This document shows positions 34,481 through 41,462 of a stretch of 64,000 nt of DNA, one piece after another (positions within the stretch are counted from its first letter, which is position 1; each line of letters opens with the position of its first letter). A model generated the notes under the pieces. That model was not told the origin of the DNA and did not search any database. It saw only the letters and a list, made by a program, of their open reading frames with translations. A program made the position numbers and the translations under genes. Origin of the DNA: Paraburkholderia acidipaludis NBRC 101816 (GTDB lineage: Bacteria; Pseudomonadota; Gammaproteobacteria; Burkholderiales; Burkholderiaceae). The stretch spans positions 1 through 64,000 of the forward strand of contig NZ_BAXZ01000019.1 of the NCBI RefSeq assembly GCF_000684975.1. Reading direction: 5' to 3'.

Positions 34481-35932
34481 TCAAACGTTGGCGGAGCTAA
34501 CCGAGAAAAAACGCGCGAGCTCGCGGGCGAGATCGTTGAGCACGCTCATTTCCTTCTGCGAGATGCGCTTCGGCTCCTGATCGAGCAGCCAGTCGCCGTA
34601 GAGCAGCGCCACGGGCTGATCGCCTTCGATCGCGACGGGCAGGAGGACGAACGCGCGCGCGTCGTCGAAGCTCGAACGGTACCAGGCGGGCAGGCGCGAG
34701 ATCATCTTCGCGTCGCGGGCATTCTCGATGAAGATGCCCACCGAGTTCGCGATGGCCAGGTGGAACACGTCGGGCTGGAATGCCGCGTTGAAATGCAGTT
34801 TCGGCAGCTTGCCTTCCACGCCGGGACCAAAGCCGCGCTGCGCCGCGAACATGTTTGCGCCTTCGCGCACGAACACCACCGTGCGCGCGAAGCCAAGGCC
34901 CGCGAGCACCGTCTCGTTCGCGAGCGTGAGGGCGGTGCTGAACGGGCTGTCGGGCGGCAGCGCGCGCAGATCTTCCACGCCCGCCGCAATGCGCGCCTCC
35001 GGATCGAGCGCTTCGCGCGCGATGGCATCCGCGTCGGCCCGCAGTTCGACGATCTCGCGCATCACGCCGTCGTCGGCCTCTTCGTTGGCCAGCGCGAGGC
35101 TCATCTGCACGAGCATTTCCGGATCGGTGCCGAGTGCCCGGCCGTAGTAGTTCGCGAGGTCCGCGATATGTTCCTCGCGCATCTCGTCGGTCAGGTCCGG
35201 CGTCGTCAAGACGCGCGCCACTTCGGTCGAGTAGTTCGTGATCGCGCGCAGCCACTGCACCTGGCGCGGTTCGTTGCCTTGCGGATCGAATTCGCCCATG
35301 CCTTCGCGAATCATCTCGGGCATGCGCCAGCGCGTCGCAGCCTCCTGGCCGATTTCGTCGAAGGTCACGCCGAGCACGGCGATGCAGGCCTCGTCCTCGG
35401 CCGCGCCTTCGTCGCACTCGCGGCGGATCTGATCCCACTCGGCTTCGAGGTAGAACACGACGAGCAGCTTGCCCACCTGGCGCATCAGCGTGCAGACCAC
35501 GGCTTCCTCGCCCGCGCGCAGGTCGCCGCGCTCGGTGAGCTTGCGCGCGACGCAGCCCGAGAGAATGGTGCGGTTCAGTTCGAGCTTCGCGTCGATGCGG
35601 CGCGGCGCGCTGTGATGGAAGTGGTCGACGATCTTCAGGCCCACCACGAGATGGCCCACGGCGTCCATGCCGAGCACCATCAGCGCGCGCGTGACGGTCG
35701 TGATGTTGCCGCCGAACGCCATGTACATGGCCGAGTTCGCGAGTCGCAGCACCTTTTGCGTGAGGGCGAAGTCGGAGAGCACGACCTGCACCAGCGCGTT
35801 GAAATCGTAGTCGTCGTTGGTCATCGCGGCGACCGTGGCGCGCAGCGACTGCGACAGCATGGGGAAATCGCCACGCTCGTTCATGCGTGCCCATAGCCGG
35901 TCTAGCAGGACTGCCTTTACCATCTGAACCAT
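34481..35932 (-). CDS. HDOD-GAF-like signalling protein
   Basis: A 483-residue cytoplasmic protein. Residues about 15-220 form an HDOD domain (SDFALTQKVLRLANSAMYMA, ITTVTRALMVLGMDAVGHLV, CTLMRQVGKLLVVFY). The C-terminal ~200 residues resemble a GAF-type sensing domain (LANETVLAGLGFARTVVFVR, AIANSVGIFIENA, PVAIEGDQPVALLYGDW). HDOD-GAF pairs occur in signalling proteins of unknown output. Two Met codons are possible (35932 and 35923). The gene lies 39 bp downstream of, and on the same strand as, the PAS-GGDEF-EAL gene, so the two are probably cotranscribed. Confidence 0.85.
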   Translation of the reverse strand: MVQMVKAVLLDRLWARMNERGDFPMLSQSLRATVAAMTNDDYDFNALVQVVLSDFALTQKVLRLANSAMYMAFGGNITTVTRALMVLGMDAVGHLVVGLKIVDHFHHSAPRRIDAKLELNRTILSGCVARKLTERGDLRAGEEAVVCTLMRQVGKLLVVFYLEAEWDQIRRECDEGAAEDEACIAVLGVTFDEIGQEAATRWRMPEMIREGMGEFDPQGNEPRQVQWLRAITNYSTEVARVLTTPDLTDEMREEHIADLANYYGRALGTDPEMLVQMSLALANEEADDGVMREIVELRADADAIAREALDPEARIAAGVEDLRALPPDSPFSTALTLANETVLAGLGFARTVVFVREGANMFAAQRGFGPGVEGKLPKLHFNAAFQPDVFHLAIANSVGIFIENARDAKMISRLPAWYRSSFDDARAFVLLPVAIEGDQPVALLYGDWLLDQEPKRISQKEMSVLNDLARELARFFSVSSANV

Positions 35933-35971
35933 GTCAATTCCGCGAACGCCTCGCCTTGTCGGTTGAGCGCA

Positions 35972-37912
35972 TCACTGTACCTCATGAACGTAGAGCGAGC
36001 GCGCATTGAAACGCTGCGCCAGCTCCTCGGACGGTAGTGCCTTGCACACGAGCCAACCCTGAATGTGATCGCAGCCCAGCTTCGTGAGCAGCTCGCGCTG
36101 CGCTTCGGTTTCCACGCCTTCCGCGACGATCTCGAGGTCGAGCGTGCGCGCGAGGCCCACCACGGCGTTCACGATGGCCTGATCGTTGCGCGAGGTTAGC
36201 AGGTTCTCGACGAAGCTGCGGTCGATCTTCAGCTTCGAGAGCGGGAAGCGTTGCAAATAGGCGAGGCTGGAGTAGCCGGTGCCGAAGTCGTCCACGGCGA
36301 AACGGATGCCGAGCGCCGTCAATTCTTCGAGCAAGGCCTTGGCATGCTGCGGGTCCTGCATCAGCAGGCTTTCGGTGATCTCGAAGACGAGGCGGGACGA
36401 ATCGACGCCGGTAAGCTCGATCGCCTCCTGAACGCTATCCTTGAAACGCGGATTGCGGAACTGCTGCGGCGACACGTTGACCGCAATGTACTGCAATGAA
36501 ATGCCTTGCTCGTCCCATTGGGTCAATTGCATACAGGCAGCCTTCAATACCCAGTTGCCGAGATAATTGATCAGGCCGACGGATTCTGCAAGCGGAATAA
36601 ATGTGGAGGGCGGCACGAGACCGTGCACGGGGTGCTGCCAGCGGATCAGCGCCTCCACCCCGACCACGCCGCGCGTGGCGCTGCTCGTGATCGGCTGGAA
36701 GTGCAGCGAGAACTCGCCGTTGCGCACGCCGTCGTAGAGATCCGACTCGAGTTTCAGGCGCAGCGCGTCGGCCGGATCGTCGTCGGGCACATGCAGCATC
36801 AGCGTGTTGCCGCCCGCGGACTTGGCCTGCTGGAGCGCCTGGTCGGCGCGCCGGATGAGCGGCGTGGGGTCCGCGTGCGCCGCCGCGTCGGCCGCGCTCT
36901 GGGCAGGATGGAACGCGATGCCGATGCTGGCCGAGAGGTGCACCGGCTGGTTGCGAAACGTATAGGGCTGCAGGATCGAGGCAAGCAGGCGCCGCGCCAG
37001 CGCTTCGGCCGCGACCGGCACTTCGCCCGGATCGCCGTGCGGCTGCGGCGTGATGACGATGGCGAACTCGTCGCTGCCGGTGCGCGCGATCAGCTCGCCC
37101 TGGAGCGCGATATGCGTGAGGCGCCGCGCGGTTTCGCGCAGCAGTTCGTCGCCGGCGTCGTAGCCGAGCGCGCGGTTCACGCGCTGATAGTCGTCGAGGT
37201 CGAGCAGCAGCAGCGCGACCGGCACGCCGTACAGGTCGGCTTCGGCCTGCACGCGTTCGAGCTCGGGTGCGAGCGCCGTATGGTTGGGCAGGCCCGTCAG
37301 CGGATCGTGGTGCAGCGCATGCGTGAGACGCTGCTGCTCGCGCAGCCAGCCCGAAACGTCGAAGCCCGCCACGGCGAAGCCGTCCTTGTCCGCATAGGAG
37401 GCGCGCTGCACGCGCAGCTCGACGGCGAGCGGATAGGTGAGCGCCTTCACGAGGTCGACCGTGTCTTTCTCGATCGCGCCGGTGCTTGCCGCGCGATCGA
37501 AGAGGGCGTCGAGCCGTTGCAGATGATCGGGTGCGACGATGTCCTGCAGCGTGGCGCCGAGCAGGAACTCGCGGTGGTAGCCGGCGAAGCGCAGGCTCGC
37601 GTCCGAGACATAGAGAAAGCGCAGGCCGCGGTCCACATGCGCGAGGAAGTCCACCGGGCTTGCGGTTTCCTCGAACGAGCGCGAGACCGCGTCCGCCGCA
37701 CTCGAATAGGCATGCGCGGCCGGTACTTCATGAGAGCGCTGCGGTTGCGATTCCGGTTCCGGAGGACGGGCGGGCGACGGGTTGGGCATGGGTGCGAGCG
37801 GGGCGCGAGAACGGCCAGCGGCGCCGTCGGGGCGACCGGCGAGCGCGCGAATCCGGTCGATGACCGTGCGCATCCAGCCCGGGCGGGGCGCCGTGATCCT
37901 GTTCGCTTCCAT
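35972..37912 (-). CDS. PAS-GGDEF-EAL protein with degenerate GGDEF and intact EAL
   Basis: A 646-residue c-di-GMP signalling protein. After a Pro/Arg-rich start, residues about 85-210 form a PAS domain (FLAHVDRGLRFLYVSDASLR). The GGDEF domain is at about 215-385, with LTGLPNHTAL and a changed signature GSDEF near residue 280. The EAL domain is at about 395-640, with GVEALIRWQHP, FEITESLLM, VDDFGTGYSSLAYLQRFPLS and KLKIDRSFV all present. It is therefore most likely a phosphodiesterase, with the GGDEF as a regulatory part. The start at ATG 37912 replaces an unlike extension to 38026. The ribosome site is weak. It probably shares a transcript with the HDOD-GAF gene. Confidence 0.88.
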   Translation of the reverse strand: MEANRITAPRPGWMRTVIDRIRALAGRPDGAAGRSRAPLAPMPNPSPARPPEPESQPQRSHEVPAAHAYSSAADAVSRSFEETASPVDFLAHVDRGLRFLYVSDASLRFAGYHREFLLGATLQDIVAPDHLQRLDALFDRAASTGAIEKDTVDLVKALTYPLAVELRVQRASYADKDGFAVAGFDVSGWLREQQRLTHALHHDPLTGLPNHTALAPELERVQAEADLYGVPVALLLLDLDDYQRVNRALGYDAGDELLRETARRLTHIALQGELIARTGSDEFAIVITPQPHGDPGEVPVAAEALARRLLASILQPYTFRNQPVHLSASIGIAFHPAQSAADAAAHADPTPLIRRADQALQQAKSAGGNTLMLHVPDDDPADALRLKLESDLYDGVRNGEFSLHFQPITSSATRGVVGVEALIRWQHPVHGLVPPSTFIPLAESVGLINYLGNWVLKAACMQLTQWDEQGISLQYIAVNVSPQQFRNPRFKDSVQEAIELTGVDSSRLVFEITESLLMQDPQHAKALLEELTALGIRFAVDDFGTGYSSLAYLQRFPLSKLKIDRSFVENLLTSRNDQAIVNAVVGLARTLDLEIVAEGVETEAQRELLTKLGCDHIQGWLVCKALPSEELAQRFNARSLYVHEVQ

Positions 37913-38266
37913 GTCTATCGCTGACAACCCTGTTCCATACGGCTTATGTGTGGCGTGTGTCTTCGCAGGGCGCCCGAGCCGCGGAGGCCGCGGACCGGCC
38001 TCCGCCTTTCGGCTGAAGGCGCCCATCAGAGGGAGTTATCGACCGGTTGGGGAAAATCTTTAGCGCCTGGAAAGAAAATTCGCTTTCGCGTGCCGCTGCA
38101 CCGTCCTGGCGCTGCGCTGGCACGCGGATTCGGTTAAAGTGGCGCCGGTCGGGACGCCGACGTCATGCGCAATGAATATCGGGCGCGGCGACGCGGCGGC
38201 CAGCCGCAGCACCGGTCTTGCGGGACGTCGCGCCGCCGGCCATTCCCTTTGTTCGAGTCATACGCC
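37913..38266. other. Divergent promoter region between c-di-GMP gene and second EAL-HDOD gene
   Basis: 354 bp between divergently transcribed signalling genes. I see no gene or strong hairpin. The stretch at 38051-38092 is AT-richer and may contain the promoter for one or both directions, but no consensus elements can be named with confidence. Confidence 0.35.
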
Positions 38267-39589
38267 ATGTCCGATTCATCGTCAGCGTCCGACAGGGCGG
38301 CGATCCCCGCCGCGCGGGGCGCGGGCGGCGGCCCTGTGCCGGCCGCGCAGCCGTTCGTCTATCTGGGCCGTCAGCCGATTCTCGATTGCGGCGGCGCGCT
38401 GACGGCCTACGAACTGCTGTTTCGCGGCGGCGCGCACAACCGCGCGGATATCGACGACGACGCGCTCGCGACCGCCCAGGTCATGACGCGCACGATGGGG
38501 CAGCTTGGCGTGCCGGCCGTGCTCGGCCGCCATTACGGCTACGTGAACGTGAGCCGCGAGCTGCTCTTCGACGACATCATCCACCTGCTGCCGCCCGGGC
38601 GCTTCGTGCTCGAAGTGCTCGAGCACGTGCGTTTCGACGAAGCGCTCGCCGAGCGGCTCGCCTTGCTGCGCCGCGCGGGCTACCGCATCGCGCTGGACGA
38701 CGTGAGCGCGATCTCGGAGAACCTGCTGAAGGGGCTGCCTTGCGCGGACATCGTCAAGGTCGACCTCATGCAGACCGAGCGCGGCATGCTGCCCGAGATC
38801 ACCGCGACGATCCGCGCGGCGGGCAAGACGCTCATCGCCGAGAAGGTCGAGACGAGCGAAGACTTCGAGCTGGCGCGCTCGCTCGGCTGCGAGCTGTTCC
38901 AGGGGTATTTCTTCGCGCGCCCGCAGGTGCTGCGCGCGCCGCGCGTGCGCACGTCGCGCCTCGCGCTCGTGCGCCTGCTCGCGCTGGTGGCGAGCGACGT
39001 CGGCGTAGCCGAACTCGAACGGGAGCTGCGCAACCATCCGGGCGTTGTCGTGCAACTGCTGCGGCTCGTGAATTCGAGCGCCTATGCTCCGGCGCGGCCC
39101 ATCGCCTCGCTGCGCGAGGCCGTGCTCGCCGCGGGCACGCGCCAGATCGCGCGCTGGGCGCAACTGCTGCTCTATGCGAGCGGGCGCGACCTGCCGTGGG
39201 GCTCGGACCCGCTCGTCCAGCTGGCCGGCACGCGCTCCCATTTCATGGAACTGGCCGCGCGCAGCCTGTACCCGAACAATTCCGACTTTGCCGATGCCGC
39301 GTTCATGACCGGTATTTTTTCCCTCGTGCACGTGCTGGTGGGCTCGACGCCGGCGCTTACGCTCGAACGCCTCGGGCTCTCGCCGACCATCAGCCGGGCC
39401 GTGGACGGCCATCACGGCGAACTGGGCACGCTGCTGCGCATTGCCATGAGCGCCGAGCGGGGCGACCATCAGACGGCGCAGTCGATTGCCGCCGCCGCGG
39501 GCGGCGTGTTTGCGTCGCTGACGTTGCCGCTGCTCGCCGAGCTGAACCTGTGGGCGGGCGCCTGGTTTACCGCCTACGCCGAAGGCTGA
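38267..39589 (+). CDS. EAL-HDOD domain signalling protein (second paralogue)
   Basis: A 440-residue protein with the same architecture as the protein at 33054. An EAL-like domain covers residues about 28-225 (FVYLGRQPILDCGGALTAYE, VLEVLEHV, IALDDVSAISENL, VKVDLMQTE, LFQGYFFARPQ). An HDOD domain covers about 235-435 (LRNHPGVVVQLLRLVNSSAY, LREAVLAAGTRQIARWAQLL). The catalytic DDFGTG-type loop reads DDVSAI, so catalysis is unlikely. The ATG at 38267 is the first with family similarity downstream. It shares the divergent region with the PAS-GGDEF-EAL gene. Confidence 0.87.
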   Translation: MSDSSSASDRAAIPAARGAGGGPVPAAQPFVYLGRQPILDCGGALTAYELLFRGGAHNRADIDDDALATAQVMTRTMGQLGVPAVLGRHYGYVNVSRELLFDDIIHLLPPGRFVLEVLEHVRFDEALAERLALLRRAGYRIALDDVSAISENLLKGLPCADIVKVDLMQTERGMLPEITATIRAAGKTLIAEKVETSEDFELARSLGCELFQGYFFARPQVLRAPRVRTSRLALVRLLALVASDVGVAELERELRNHPGVVVQLLRLVNSSAYAPARPIASLREAVLAAGTRQIARWAQLLLYASGRDLPWGSDPLVQLAGTRSHFMELAARSLYPNNSDFADAAFMTGIFSLVHVLVGSTPALTLERLGLSPTISRAVDGHHGELGTLLRIAMSAERGDHQTAQSIAAAAGGVFASLTLPLLAELNLWAGAWFTAYAEG

Positions 39590-39724
39590 GGTCGGGCGCG
39601 GGCGCGTGTAGCGCCCGCCTGCGCGCGCCGCGATTGTATGGTCCAATGACGCCATCGCCGCGCGGGTGCCCGGCCGTGCCCGGGCCAACGAGGCGCGTGG
39701 CGTGCCATGAAGAGGAGCATCGAC

Positions 39725-40288
39725 ATGAAATCCCGATTCATCGCGGCGGGCGCCGCGGCATTGCTGTGCGCCGGACTCTCGCTGTACGCACTCACGGCCG
39801 ACGCGACGCTCAAGCCCGGCGACCCTGCGCCTGACTTCACGACCGAGGCGTCGCTCGGCGGCAAGACCTACACGTACACGCTCGCCGACGAGCTGAAGAA
39901 GGGGCCGGTGGTGCTCTACTTCTATCCGGCCGCGTTCACGAAAGGCTGCACGATCGAGGCCCACGAGTTTGCCGAAGCCGTGGACGAGTACAAGAAGTAC
40001 GGCGCGACCGTGATCGGCGTGTCGCACGACAATATCGACACGCTGACGAAGTTCTCGGTGAGCGAGTGCCGCAGCAAGTTCCCGGTGGCCGCCGACGAAG
40101 ACTCGAAGATCATCAAGTCGTATGACGCCGCGATGCCGATGCACGAGTCGATGGCCAACCGCGTGTCCTATGTGATCGCGCCCGACGGCAAGATCATCTA
40201 CGAGTACACGAGCCTCTCGCCCGACCAGCACGTCGAGAACACGTTGCGCGCCGTGAAGGAGTGGGCCGCGCAGCATCCGAAGCCGTAG
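39725..40288 (+). CDS. Peroxiredoxin of the AhpC/TSA (Bcp-like) family with signal peptide
   Basis: A 187-residue peroxiredoxin. The peroxidatic Cys74 is in FTKGCTIEAHEF and a candidate resolving Cys114 in SVSECRSKFPVAAD. Residues 1-27 are hydrophobic and end ALTADAT, resembling a signal peptide or membrane anchor, so the enzyme probably acts in the periplasm, unlike most Bcp proteins. GAGGAG sits nine bases before the ATG at 39725; an ATG 18 bp upstream overlaps that site and is less likely. It would reduce peroxides with thioredoxin-like reductants of the periplasm. Confidence 0.88.
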   Translation: MKSRFIAAGAAALLCAGLSLYALTADATLKPGDPAPDFTTEASLGGKTYTYTLADELKKGPVVLYFYPAAFTKGCTIEAHEFAEAVDEYKKYGATVIGVSHDNIDTLTKFSVSECRSKFPVAADEDSKIIKSYDAAMPMHESMANRVSYVIAPDGKIIYEYTSLSPDQHVENTLRAVKEWAAQHPKP

Positions 40289-40317
40289 TCGTAGCGCTGG
40301 CCGCGCCGGTTCGTCGC

Positions 40318-40785
40318 ATGCCCATTCTTGTTCTGCTGTTTGCGTTCGTCGCGTTCGTCTATGGCGCGGTGGTGTCGTTTCACGCGCTCGCGCAGCGGTT
40401 CGGCATGCATGTCGCGGTAGCCGTGGCGGTGGTCGTCGCAGCCGTGCTCGTGGCGCTCGCCGCCCGGTGGTGGCAGCGCCGCCGCGACGTGGCGCCGAAC
40501 CTGCGCGGCGACGGTGACTGGACCCACGGCGTTTCGGGCGAATGGGGCGCGGTGCGGCTCGCGGCGGGCAAACGGCTGTGCGAGCTGACGCTGGGCGGGG
40601 CACATGGCGCCTACATCTTCGCGGATCTGCGCGGCGCGCAGCCGGCGCGCGAGGCGGGGCGCTGGTGTGTGGCGCTCGATGTCGTCGATACGAAGCGCCC
40701 TGTCTGGAACGTGCCGATGGCGAGCGAGCGCGAGGCAAAGCGCTGGACGCGGATTTTTACGCTGGCCATGGCGCAGCGGCTTTGA
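40318..40785 (+). CDS. Small two-helix membrane protein, unknown
   Basis: A 155-residue protein. Two hydrophobic segments (about residues 3-23 and 30-50) are followed by a basic RWWQRRRD stop-transfer and a soluble C-terminal domain of about 90 residues with several Trp. I recognise no family. The frame is open from 40261, inside the peroxiredoxin end, but the ATG at 40318 gives the natural N terminus. It lies 29 bp after the peroxiredoxin gene and may be cotranscribed. Confidence 0.6.
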   Translation: MPILVLLFAFVAFVYGAVVSFHALAQRFGMHVAVAVAVVVAAVLVALAARWWQRRRDVAPNLRGDGDWTHGVSGEWGAVRLAAGKRLCELTLGGAHGAYIFADLRGAQPAREAGRWCVALDVVDTKRPVWNVPMASEREAKRWTRIFTLAMAQRL

Positions 40786-40846
40786 TGAGCGGCGCTCCGG
40801 TTGCGCGCCGGCAGGATGGAAGGCTTGACAAATCTGGCCGAGAGCA

Positions 40847-41131
40847 TTGGGCGTCGAAGATCGAAAGACCATCGGCGACGACATCAAGACGGTCGAATTG
40901 GGTTGGCCGCTCGGTATGCCGCTGGTACGGAAAATGGATGCAAATTTGTGGGAGGTGCGCGTCGATCTACGCCAGCGCGTCGCCCGTGTGCTGTTCACTG
41001 TCGTTGAAGATCGGATGGTCCTGCTACACGGATTCATCAAGAAATCGCAGGAGACGCCCAAGACCGATCTCAAGCTCGCGCATACACGCCTGAAGCAGTT
41101 GCGCGACTCGCTCGCGGAACAAGATTCGTAG
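40847..41131 (+). pseudogene. HigB/Gp49-like (RelE superfamily) toxin, 5' end disrupted
   Basis: The 94-residue frame matches the C-terminal three quarters of phage Gp49-like/HigB toxins: EDRKTIGDDIKTVELGWPLG, then LWEVRVDLRQRVARVLFTV and MVLLHGFIKKSQETPK. Related proteins have about 20 more N-terminal residues with a motif like GREPVREWL. Here an in-frame TGA lies at 40826. The codons for SGRE appear in another frame just upstream (about 40830-40842), which suggests a small frame-shifting deletion. Only a TTG at 40847 remains as a start. It may be an inactive relic or a shortened protein. The antitoxin gene follows 10 bp downstream. Confidence 0.65.
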
Positions 41132-41141
41132 GAGGCCTCAT

Positions 41142-41429
41142 ATGGCAAGCAAACATATCGGCAGCAGCTTTGACGATTTTCTCGCCGAAGAGGGCCGGCT
41201 CGAAGAAGCCACGGCAACCGCGATGAAGCGGGTGATTGCGTGGCAGATTTCGCGGGAAATGAAAGCCCGGAAGCTGACGAAAACGGCGATGGCCGAACGG
41301 ATGCACACGAGCCGGGCCGCGCTCAATCGTTTGCTGGACGAAGAAGATACGAGTTTGACGTTGACGACGCTCGCGAGCGCACTGACGGCGCTTGGCAAGC
41401 GAATGGAATTCCGGCTGGCTGCAGCTTGA
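41142..41429 (+). CDS. HigA-like XRE-family antitoxin
   Basis: A 95-residue protein. Residues about 43-90 form a lambda-repressor-like HTH (MKARKLTKTAMAERMHTSRA, ALNRLLDEEDTSLTLTTLAS). The N-terminal 40 residues are helical and acidic, the usual toxin-contact part. A strong AGGAGG precedes the ATG. It is directly downstream of the HigB-like toxin, the normal toxin-first order of higBA. The antitoxin is intact even though the toxin gene seems damaged. Confidence 0.82.
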   Translation: MASKHIGSSFDDFLAEEGRLEEATATAMKRVIAWQISREMKARKLTKTAMAERMHTSRAALNRLLDEEDTSLTLTTLASALTALGKRMEFRLAAA

Positions 41430-41462
41430 GGGCTTGCCGGCAATAGTGCCCGTCAAGGCTCT

